This document shows, piece after piece, positions 33,278-41,691 of a stretch of 64,000 nt of DNA (position 1 is the stretch's first letter; each line of letters opens with the position of its first letter). This DNA comes from an uncultured Acinetobacter sp. GTDB lineage: Bacteria; Pseudomonadota; Gammaproteobacteria; Pseudomonadales; Moraxellaceae. The stretch covers positions 248,001 through 312,000 of the forward strand of contig CAJYTY010000008.1 of the NCBI GenBank assembly GCA_913777945.1, in the 5' to 3' direction. The notes beneath the pieces were generated by a model. It saw only the letters and a list, made by a program, of their open reading frames with translations. It made no database searches and had not been told where the DNA came from. The translations under genes and the position numbers were made by a program.

Positions 33278-34303
33278 ATGTATATTGGGTCTTATCAACT
33301 GTCAAATAATTTAATCGTTGCCCCTATGGCCGGAGTAACGGATCGTCCGTTTCGTACACTGTGCAAATACTTTGGCGCCGGTCATGCCGTAAGCGAAATG
33401 ATGACGGCCGATAAGACCTTGAGAATGACGAAAAAAAGTCTTTATCGTGCAAACTTTGACGGTGAACTGGCTCCAATTTCGGCACAAATTGCGGGTTCTG
33501 ACCCAGAGCAACTGGCCGAGGCGGCACGTTATCAGGTGGCTAACGGTGCTCAAATTGTCGATATCAATATGGGATGTCCCGCAAAAAAAGTCTGTAACAA
33601 GCTTGCCGGTTCAGCACTTTTACAAGACGAAGATCTGGTGGCGCGTATTTTAGACGCTGTAGTTGCGGCCGTTGATGTGCCTGTAACACTTAAAACACGG
33701 CTTGGTTTTTTAAATGGTCAAGAAAATATTTTGCGCGTGGCCAATCAAGCTGAGCAATCAGGTATTGCGGCCTTGGCGTTGCACGGTCGCACACGTGAAG
33801 ACATGTATTTAAATACTGCGCGTTACGAATTGATTAAGGAAGTGAAATCACGCCTCAAAATTCCCGTGATTGCCAATGGGGATATTGATAGCCCAGAAAA
33901 AGCCAAATATGTTCTCGATTATACTGGTGCAGATGCCATTATGATTGGACGTGCGGCACAGGGGCGCCCCTGGATTTTTAGAGAAATTTCTCATTATTTA
34001 GCTACGGGTACACATTTAGATGCACCGACTATTTTAGAGGTGAAAGAAGTATTGTTGGGGCATCTTGCTGAACTATATGCTTTTTACGGTGAATACTCTG
34101 GATGTCGAATCGCGCGTAAGCATATTGCGTGGTACACCAAAGGCTTACGTTCGAGCAATGAGTTTCGTCAAAATATGTATCAAGTCGATAGCACATTACA
34201 ACAAGCGCAGGTCGTTGAAGCCTATTTTGATGCATTGTTGGCTCAGGGAGAACGTATGAGTGATGTTCAGACCGAGCAAGTTAATTTATTAGAGGTTAGT
34301 TAA
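33278..34303 (+). CDS. dusB: tRNA-dihydrouridine synthase DusB
   Basis: VAPMAGVTDRPFR, DINMGCPAKKVCNKLAGSALL, RAAQGRPWIF. Confidence 0.95.
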   Translation: MYIGSYQLSNNLIVAPMAGVTDRPFRTLCKYFGAGHAVSEMMTADKTLRMTKKSLYRANFDGELAPISAQIAGSDPEQLAEAARYQVANGAQIVDINMGCPAKKVCNKLAGSALLQDEDLVARILDAVVAAVDVPVTLKTRLGFLNGQENILRVANQAEQSGIAALALHGRTREDMYLNTARYELIKEVKSRLKIPVIANGDIDSPEKAKYVLDYTGADAIMIGRAAQGRPWIFREISHYLATGTHLDAPTILEVKEVLLGHLAELYAFYGEYSGCRIARKHIAWYTKGLRSSNEFRQNMYQVDSTLQQAQVVEAYFDALLAQGERMSDVQTEQVNLLEVS

Positions 34304-34317
34304 TTTCTTCTGATGAG

Positions 34318-34345
34318 AAAATGGTCATGAATCGTGGCCATTTTA
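34318..34345 (+). terminator. Terminator after dusB
   Basis: AAAATGGTCAtgaatcgTGGCCATTTTA hairpin. Confidence 0.6.
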
Positions 34346-34577
34346 TCATGATTCCAAAAAATCACTCGAGTGATAATGGGTATATAGTTGATCTTTAAAT
34401 AAAAATATCGATCTAAAGATATACTGGTTCTTAAATATACATTATGAGAAAAGATTGTATAAAAGCAGTTAAAAATGAACAGTTTGAATAAATTTGATCC
34501 ACTCATTTCAGTGTAGTGTGCTAATATTCATAAAAATCGATATAACGCTCCTTAAGAATTCTGTTAACGGATTAAAG

Positions 34578-35138
34578 ATGCAAAGAAACTTAAAACGATC
34601 ACGGATCATGCAGGTCGCGACGGATCTCTTTAGCTCGTTTGGATACCATGCAGTTGGGGTGGATTGGATCATTAGAGATGCCGATATCTCAAAAAATACG
34701 TTATATAAGTATTTTTTCTCCAAAGAAAATCTCATTTTAGAAGTACTTAAAGAACGTGACCGTGCTTGCCGGGAATCACTGAGTCAGTTGATTCCGAATG
34801 AACTTCCACCCATTCAAAAGCTTGAGCTGGTATTTGATTGGCACAATGAATGGTTTACCGCAAAGAACTTTACGGGCTGTTTATTTGCTAAAGCAATTAA
34901 TGAGTTCCCCAGTAAAACCAATGAAATCAATAAAGTTGCTACACAGCAAAAAGAGCAGTTAATTCACAAGATCGAACAGATTTTAAGTGAACTCATGGAT
35001 GATACTCAGGCAAAAAATGTAGCACCGATCATGATGATGTTGCTCGATGGCGCTACACTTTCGGCCCAGATTATTGGCAATCGGCATGCGGCCCTAGATG
35101 CTTGGAACGCAGCAAAACGCCTTATCCAACAGACTTAA
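34578..35138 (+). CDS. TetR/AcrR family transcriptional regulator
   Basis: HTH: RIMQVATDLFSSFGYHAVGVDWIIRDADISKNTLYKYFFSKENLI. Start at ATG 34578. Confidence 0.9.
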   Translation: MQRNLKRSRIMQVATDLFSSFGYHAVGVDWIIRDADISKNTLYKYFFSKENLILEVLKERDRACRESLSQLIPNELPPIQKLELVFDWHNEWFTAKNFTGCLFAKAINEFPSKTNEINKVATQQKEQLIHKIEQILSELMDDTQAKNVAPIMMMLLDGATLSAQIIGNRHAALDAWNAAKRLIQQT

Positions 35139-36192
35139 TATACTTGAGTAGGCTGTCGTAGTATTCCTGACAGGTTTTCAAGCGATAGACCACACCAAGT
35201 AAAATATCGCGGCTGACATCACGCTCTTTTAAGATCGGCGCGATGACGTAATTCAGCCAGCCTTGAGAATGTTCGATGTCGATCTCAGAATGTTCAGAGT
35301 AGTAACGATACAACCATTCAGTTAAGCCATGACGCTGGCATGCGACTTGAACTTTAAGGTAAGACTGTGGATCGATAATTTCGGTCGCAGCCATAATGCC
35401 GAGTAAAAGGTAATAATGCTTTCTGTTTAAGGATGCCAGCATAAACAGGTTATAGCCTGCCATTTTTTGCCAAGAATCATGCGCAGGAAATGACGCTTTA
35501 TTATCCAGATTGAAATGCTCCATCAAGTCATTAAACATGTTGACGTGCGTTTCTTTGCGGTCGCCTTTACCAGATTCGTCCCAAAGATTTTTGATCATTT
35601 CCATCCGTGCAGTTGCAGGCGAATTTAAAAGCGTCAAAATGAGCAAATCGAAGAAGCGGATATTCAGCTCATAGTCACTATGGAAAAAAGCATACAGCTG
35701 ACGATCGGTTGCCTCATGAGCCAGAAAATCAAACAAGGGATGAGCCGATAAATTCTTGCTCTCGCATAGCTGCATAATTGTGTCTGAAATATCACCAGCT
35801 GAATGATCTAGCTGATAAATCGAATCCAGATTTAAATGGTTTAACCAGTATTCTTCAATGGTGTTGCGTAGTGCATAAAAAAATGGCTGATGCTGATTCA
35901 GTGCTTCTGAAGAAAGCGGGTCTGAGATTTGCAGATTATACAATTGGTAAAGTGATGAGTGAATTTCGTAGGCAGCTTGATCATCTTTCTCAACAAAGGC
36001 TCTTTCAAGCGTAGATTCAACTAACTTTAGAAAATCTTGTTCAAAATCGGGATCTGATTGGAGAAATTGATTCAGTTCGGTGCATTGAATCATATGCTGA
36101 AGACTAATATGCACTGGATATTTCAATAAACAAGCAACATCCGTGATGGACAACGCGGCTGAAGATTCTGCTGGTGTTAAAAGCTTTTCCAT
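35122..36192 (-). CDS. Iron-containing redox enzyme family protein (haem-oxygenase-like fold)
   Basis: FLAHEATDRQLYAFFHSDYELNIRFFDLLI...NLWDESGKGDRKETHVNMFNDLM pattern. Confidence 0.7.
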   Translation of the reverse strand: MEKLLTPAESSAALSITDVACLLKYPVHISLQHMIQCTELNQFLQSDPDFEQDFLKLVESTLERAFVEKDDQAAYEIHSSLYQLYNLQISDPLSSEALNQHQPFFYALRNTIEEYWLNHLNLDSIYQLDHSAGDISDTIMQLCESKNLSAHPLFDFLAHEATDRQLYAFFHSDYELNIRFFDLLILTLLNSPATARMEMIKNLWDESGKGDRKETHVNMFNDLMEHFNLDNKASFPAHDSWQKMAGYNLFMLASLNRKHYYLLLGIMAATEIIDPQSYLKVQVACQRHGLTEWLYRYYSEHSEIDIEHSQGWLNYVIAPILKERDVSRDILLGVVYRLKTCQEYYDSLLKYIKSVG

Positions 36193-36422
36193 AATTCTAC
36201 CAATACATTATTTATTAAATGGTTTGACACGTGAGCGTGCCCTAAACCGCAACAGAATATACAGGAATTCAATTCAAATATGGCTATTAAAAACAGCCAA
36301 AATCTTAAAAAATAAACTTAAAAAAACTGACGATAAATATAAAGAAAGATGATTTTTATTAAAAATAAGCAATTGAAATAAATAAACTTATAGAGACTAT
36401 TTTAATATAGGCTATAAGAAAA

Positions 36423-37463
36423 TTAACTGCACATTTCTAGTAAAATTTGATTGATCAGATCGGTGGCTTCTAACTCACGGATTTGCGCAACATGACTGCC
36501 AGCCCAAAACGCACCGTATTCATGATGTCCGTGTGTAGCCGCCAGTTGATGCAATTGTTTGGCCAGATCATACGTATATGGATAAGCCGGTACATTTGGA
36601 CGCTGAGGATGATCACATTCAGTATGCCAGCGATTGATAATACCGCGAGCAGGGCGTCCTGAAATACTGGCAGTAATTTGCGTGAGTGGTTGCTGTCGAA
36701 GTGCTTGTCGGTATGCCGCATTGGCGTTTGAAGTTTTACATTGAACAAATGCCGTACCAAGTTGTACCGCAGCCGCGCCCAGTCGCATCATGTGTTTCGC
36801 TTGCTGACCCGTCATGATCCCACCTGCGGCGATGACTGGACATTGACAATGCTGGTGAATCAGTTGAACCAGATCGGCTGTATTAATGGCTGCATCAATA
36901 GTGGGATTAAAAATACCCCGATGTCCACCTGCTTCAATCCCTTGCGCAATGATGATGTCGATCCCCGCAGCCTCAATGGCTTTTGCTTCTGCCAGATTGG
37001 TTGCACTAACCAGTGTGACAATACCCGCCGCTTTTAAGGCCTGAATTTGATAGGCATGGGGAAGGCCAAAATGAAAGCTCACTGCTTGGGGCGCAGTAGC
37101 CAAGACCAATTCTAAAAAGTCGTCATTTTCTAAAAAACTAGGATAGATACGGTTTAAGGTGGATGGCGGCGTGGCATTAAAACGAGAAAATTCCGGGCTT
37201 AAAAAATCAATCCATGCACGGGCATGCTCAGCATTAAGTACTTCTGGCGTATGGCAAAAAAAGTTAAGTTGAAAAGGTTGATCGGTCAGTTTCTGTGTAT
37301 GTTCGATTTGCTTTTTTGCATCATTTAGGGTGCTGGCACCTAAGCCTAAAGCGCCTAAACCACCTGCATTTGAAACCTCTGCTGCAAGTTCGGGGGTCGA
37401 AACTCCCGCCATCGGTGCAAGTAAGATGGGATGTTTAATCTTGAGCAGCGATAATAATGACAT
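36423..37463 (-). CDS. Nitronate monooxygenase / 2-nitropropane dioxygenase family
   Basis: ILLAPMAGVSTPELAAEVSNAGGLGALG; AQGIEAGGHRG; VIAAGGIMTG. Confidence 0.9.
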   Translation of the reverse strand: MSLLSLLKIKHPILLAPMAGVSTPELAAEVSNAGGLGALGLGASTLNDAKKQIEHTQKLTDQPFQLNFFCHTPEVLNAEHARAWIDFLSPEFSRFNATPPSTLNRIYPSFLENDDFLELVLATAPQAVSFHFGLPHAYQIQALKAAGIVTLVSATNLAEAKAIEAAGIDIIIAQGIEAGGHRGIFNPTIDAAINTADLVQLIHQHCQCPVIAAGGIMTGQQAKHMMRLGAAAVQLGTAFVQCKTSNANAAYRQALRQQPLTQITASISGRPARGIINRWHTECDHPQRPNVPAYPYTYDLAKQLHQLAATHGHHEYGAFWAGSHVAQIRELEATDLINQILLEMCS

Positions 37464-37641
37464 CCTTTTTTATCCTTATGCGATGGTTTAAAAGCTTGCA
37501 ATGATTCATGCAGCATATTTATGAGATGAATTATTATTCTACGTTAAATAAATTTTTGTGAAAGATAAAGCAGTTTCAGCACTTGAAATACTATTCAATA
37601 AAATGAGAAAGATCATGATGACAGGTTTAAAATGATGCTGG

Positions 37642-37669
37642 TTATGTTATGCATCAAAACATGACATAA
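37642..37669. promoter_or_regulatory. Imperfect inverted repeat, possible activator-binding site upstream of a sigma54-type promoter
   Basis: TTATGTTATG-n8-CATGACATAA (one mismatch in 10-bp arms). Confidence 0.4.
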
Positions 37670-37769
37670 ACTACATTATTTTGTACTCAAATGATGCATA
37701 AAAAATTCTTATTAAGAATAATAAAACTTTTAAAACTCTAAAATATTGAAAATTTAAATAATTTATTCA

Positions 37770-37785
37770 TGGCATGTTCTTTGCT
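37770..37785 (+). promoter_or_regulatory. Putative sigma54 (-24/-12) promoter for the 77-aa ORF
   Basis: TGGCATGTTCTTTGCT matches TGGCACG-N4-TTGCW with GG/GC at the invariant spacing. Confidence 0.55.
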
Positions 37786-37823
37786 CTAAAAAAATAACTG
37801 ACAACTTTGCAGGAGATGAAGAC

Positions 37824-38057
37824 ATGAAAATCGACAGTGGATTCAAAATCAAGAATATACGTTTGATTGGTCAAACGACCTGTGAACTGTATATGGAAAA
37901 TACTGAAACATCATGTGTGAAAGGCTGGATTATCAATTGTAATCACGTATTTGTGCATCAATTTCATGATCAGTTAAATCAATTATGCCAGTCTGCCAAT
38001 CCATTCGATTCATTGTTGCAACTCAAACAATTTCATACCGTCGAAGTGTTGTGCTAA
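37824..38057 (+). CDS. Small hypothetical protein, 77 aa
   Basis: ORF with RBS (AGGAGATGAAGAC); putative sigma54 promoter upstream and hairpin downstream. Confidence 0.6.
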   Translation: MKIDSGFKIKNIRLIGQTTCELYMENTETSCVKGWIINCNHVFVHQFHDQLNQLCQSANPFDSLLQLKQFHTVEVLC

Positions 38058-38071
38058 TTCCACGCTTTATG

Positions 38072-38105
38072 TGGATAGTCCAAATCGGGATTATCCATGT
38101 TTTTG
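38072..38105 (+). terminator. Probable terminator after the 77-aa ORF
   Basis: TGGATAGTCC-aaatc-GGGATTATCCA followed by TGTTTTTG; imperfect stem. Confidence 0.45.
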
Positions 38106-38315
38106 CACGTCTGTATATTTATAAATAATTGATAATCATATATAAAAAATATTCACCACAGTAAAAAATTTTTCAAACTCACTAGACGAGAGATTTATTT
38201 TCTTATATAAATTACCAAAAGGAAACTTAATTTCCTGATAGTAAACTTACCGATGTTTGCCGATTGCATTGATTACATCGTTAAGTGTCTCGAATCTGTT
38301 AATTGGGGAAACATC

Positions 38316-39182
38316 ATGGCCAACGATCTTGTCGATCAGTATGTTCTAAAAATCTCTTGTCCTGCTGCCTCGGGTATTGTGGCTGCTGTGTCGAATTGTT
38401 TAGCTGGTAATAATTGCTACATTAGCGAGATGGCACAATATGACGATGAAATTACAGGACGTTTTTTTAGTCGTATTGTATTTCGTTTTAACGAAGGGCA
38501 AGGAGATTTGGCATTACTCAAAGAAAAGTTTGCGGATGTCACTGTGAAATTTGCAATGAAGGCAGATTTTTACGAAAAGAAAAATCCGATGAAAGTGCTG
38601 ATCATGGTGAGTAAGTTTGATCACTGCTTGTTGAATTTGTTATATCGCCATCATAAAGGTGAGCTGGATTTTCACATTACTGCCATTGTTTCCAATCATC
38701 TGGACTTACGTGCCATCGCCGAGCGTGAAGGGATTCGCTTCATTTATTTGCCAGTGACCAAAGAAACTAAACAGCAGCAAGAACAAGAACTACTAAAAAT
38801 TGTCGATGAAACCAAAACTGAATTGGTCATTTTAGCGCGCTACATGCAGATCTTATCCAATAGCTTATGTACTCAATTATCTGGACGTGCAATTAATATT
38901 CATCATTCATTCTTACCGGGTTTTAAGGGTGCTCGGCCGTACCATCAAGCCTTTGAACGAGGCGTCAAGCTGATCGGCGCAACTGCACATTTTGTCACCA
39001 GTGATTTAGATGAAGGTCCGATTATTGAGCAGGAAGTACAACGTGTTGACCATGCGTATATGCCAAATGATTTGGTCTCTGTTGGACGCGATACTGAAAC
39101 CGTCGCACTTTCTAAAGCAGTGAAATATTTTGTCGAGCATCGCGTTTTTATGAATGATGACCGTACGGTGGTGTTCAAATGA
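38316..39182 (+). CDS. purU: Formyltetrahydrofolate deformylase
   Basis: N-terminal ACT domain; [47 protein letters not shown]. Confidence 0.95.
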   Translation: MANDLVDQYVLKISCPAASGIVAAVSNCLAGNNCYISEMAQYDDEITGRFFSRIVFRFNEGQGDLALLKEKFADVTVKFAMKADFYEKKNPMKVLIMVSKFDHCLLNLLYRHHKGELDFHITAIVSNHLDLRAIAEREGIRFIYLPVTKETKQQQEQELLKIVDETKTELVILARYMQILSNSLCTQLSGRAINIHHSFLPGFKGARPYHQAFERGVKLIGATAHFVTSDLDEGPIIEQEVQRVDHAYMPNDLVSVGRDTETVALSKAVKYFVEHRVFMNDDRTVVFK

Positions 39183-40072
39183 GTCTTGTCTTATTAAAAC
39201 AGCACAGTCCCAAAATCATTGACGGTAAAGCCATTGCGCAAAGCGTACTTGATGAAGTCAAGTCAGACGTTGAGCGTTATACGGCTCAGGGTATTGAGCC
39301 ATGTCTAGCTGTTGTGCTGGTTGGAGAAGATCCTGCAAGTCAGGTGTATGTACGTAATAAAGTTCAAAAAGCAGCATATGTTGGGATTCGTTCATTGGAA
39401 TTCCGCTTTGATGCTGACCTGAGTGAAGATGAACTGCTTACACAAATTGATCGGCTAAATGCAGATGGCAGCATACATGGCATTTTAGTGCAGTTACCTT
39501 TACCTAAACAAATCAATGAAACTCGCGTGCTTGAACGCATTCACCCTCTAAAAGATGTGGATGGTTTTCATAGTGAAAATGTGGGGGGCTTAAGTCAAGG
39601 ACGTGATGTTTTAACACCATGTACACCGACGGGCTGTATTCGTTTACTTAAAGACAGCTTAGGTGATGATTTAAGTGGTTTACATGCGGTTGTAATTGGG
39701 CGCTCCAATATTGTAGGCAAACCGATGGCGGCATTATTGCTCCGCGAAAGCTGTACGGTCACGGTTGTTCATTCCAAAACCCGCAACATTGAGCAGGTCT
39801 GTCAGCAGGCCGACATTGTAGTGGCGGCTGTGGGCAAAGCCAATATGGTCAACGCATCGTATCTAAAAGCCGATGCCGTGGTGATTGATGTGGGCATTAA
39901 TCGAATTATGACACATGAAAAAACACGCTTGGTGGGTGATGTCGATTTTGAAGATGCCTTGCCGATGGTCAGTGCGATTACCCCTGTGCCTGGTGGTGTA
40001 GGCCCCATGACCATTGCGTATTTGATGAAAAATACCTTGCAGGCAGTACGTTTGCAGCATCCACAAATATAA
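39179..40072 (+). CDS. folD: Methylenetetrahydrofolate dehydrogenase/cyclohydrolase
   Basis: [54 protein letters not shown]-like ending. Confidence 0.96.
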   Translation: MSLVLLKQHSPKIIDGKAIAQSVLDEVKSDVERYTAQGIEPCLAVVLVGEDPASQVYVRNKVQKAAYVGIRSLEFRFDADLSEDELLTQIDRLNADGSIHGILVQLPLPKQINETRVLERIHPLKDVDGFHSENVGGLSQGRDVLTPCTPTGCIRLLKDSLGDDLSGLHAVVIGRSNIVGKPMAALLLRESCTVTVVHSKTRNIEQVCQQADIVVAAVGKANMVNASYLKADAVVIDVGINRIMTHEKTRLVGDVDFEDALPMVSAITPVPGGVGPMTIAYLMKNTLQAVRLQHPQI

Positions 40073-40113
40073 ATGATGAAAAGGCGTTATGACACGCCGC
40101 GGAGAAATACACC

Positions 40114-41352
40114 ATGCCTTTGAGTCTGCTGAAGTATGGATTAAGTGATGAGTATCCTGTGGAAGTGGATTTGCCACCCCCTAAGGAACTTAAGTCTCAT
40201 TATGACGTTGTGATTATTGGTGGAGGTGGACATAGTTTGGCGATTGCCTACTATTTATCGAAATATCACGGCATCAGTAATGTTGCGGTACTGGAAAAAT
40301 CATATTTGGGCGGCGGTAATACGGCACGTAATACGGCAGTGATTCGTTCCAATTATCTGACTTCAGACGGTGTGAAGTTTTATGCCGAGTCGGTTCGGAT
40401 GTTTAAAAATCTATCAAATGAATTTGATTTTAATATTATGTACTCCGAGCGTGGTCAATTGACCTTGGCGCATACAGATTCGACAGTTCGAGCATTTCGT
40501 CAGCGTGCAGAAGTCAACAAGCATTTTGGTGGGCGCACTGAAATGATTGATCGAAAGCAAATTAAGGAGCTAGTACCCTGTTTGAATCTGGATCCCGCAC
40601 ATTTACCTGTATTGGCTGGGTTGTGGCATATTGATGGTGCGACTGCGCGTCATGATGCCGTGGCATGGGGATATGCCAAAGAAGCTGCAAAGCGTGGTGT
40701 GGAAATTCATCAGCTCACTGAAGTGCAAGATTTTGTGGTGCAAGGCAATCAGGTCACGGCAGTTAAAACCAATCGCGGTATGGTGCAATGTGGCTGTGTG
40801 GTTCAGGCCATTGCGGGTGCGTCTTCAATCTTAATGAATAAGCTCAAGATCCGCGCGCCGATTCATACCTATCCTTTACAGGCCATGGTTTCACAACCTT
40901 TTAAGCCATTTATCAATCCGCTGGTAAGTTCTTCCGCGCTGCATTGTTATGTGCAGCAAACCAGTCGGGGAGAAATTGTATTTGGGGGGGGATCAGACCC
41001 GTATCCGTTGTACAACACGCGCTCCACCCTAGATTTAAAAGAAAGCCTGCTTGCTCATGCGATTGAAATGTTTCCGTTTATGGCCAATGTCAAGCTCATG
41101 CGTCAATGGGCGGGAATCACGGATATGACCCCAGACTATAGTCCGATCATGGGGAAATCGCCGTATGACAATTACTATCTGGATGCAGGTTGGGGCACTT
41201 GGGGCTTTAAATCGACGCCTATTTGCGGCAAAACCATGGCAGAGCTGGTCGCAACAGGGCGTACACCTGAACTAATCAAGCCATTTGAGCTGTCACGTTT
41301 TAGTCGTTTTCAACAAGTCAACGAAATGGGCGCGACTGCGGCGAGCCATTAA
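40114..41352 (+). CDS. Sarcosine oxidase beta subunit-like / N-methylglutamate dehydrogenase subunit A
   Basis: FAD GGGGHSLAIAYYLSKYHGI; beta-delta-alpha-gamma gene order. Confidence 0.88.
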   Translation: MPLSLLKYGLSDEYPVEVDLPPPKELKSHYDVVIIGGGGHSLAIAYYLSKYHGISNVAVLEKSYLGGGNTARNTAVIRSNYLTSDGVKFYAESVRMFKNLSNEFDFNIMYSERGQLTLAHTDSTVRAFRQRAEVNKHFGGRTEMIDRKQIKELVPCLNLDPAHLPVLAGLWHIDGATARHDAVAWGYAKEAAKRGVEIHQLTEVQDFVVQGNQVTAVKTNRGMVQCGCVVQAIAGASSILMNKLKIRAPIHTYPLQAMVSQPFKPFINPLVSSSALHCYVQQTSRGEIVFGGGSDPYPLYNTRSTLDLKESLLAHAIEMFPFMANVKLMRQWAGITDMTPDYSPIMGKSPYDNYYLDAGWGTWGFKSTPICGKTMAELVATGRTPELIKPFELSRFSRFQQVNEMGATAASH

Positions 41353-41364
41353 GGAGAACATGAA

Positions 41365-41691
41365 ATGAAAATTATGCATTGTCCTTTAAATGGGCCACGA
41401 AATATCAGCGAATTTACCTACGGTGGTGAGTTTAAAGAAATGCCGGATCAGAATACGTGTAGTGATCTGGAGTGGGCAGATTATGTATTCAATACTGACA
41501 ATATTGCAGGCGTGGTTTTGGAGTGGTGGATGCATACCCCGAGCAGTTACTGGTTCATTGCACAAAGACATACCGTGACCGATGAAATTTTAAGAACTTT
41601 TGATCCTAAAGAAATCTTTGATCGACGTGTTGAATTTTCTGCAGTCAAAACCAGCGCATCTGCTACACCTATGAAGGAGTCTTTGACATGA
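41365..41691 (+). CDS. Sarcosine oxidase delta subunit-like / N-methylglutamate dehydrogenase subunit B
   Basis: CPLNGPRNISEFTYGGE; order in operon. Confidence 0.88.
   Translation: MKIMHCPLNGPRNISEFTYGGEFKEMPDQNTCSDLEWADYVFNTDNIAGVVLEWWMHTPSSYWFIAQRHTVTDEILRTFDPKEIFDRRVEFSAVKTSASATPMKESLT

Noticed and set aside
31239-36216. 18-bp exact match ACCAATACATTATTTATT at 31239-31256 and 36199-36216
   Set aside because: AT-rich sequence; a chance match of this length in 64 kb is not negligible and neither copy has a matching context (TSD, gene end).
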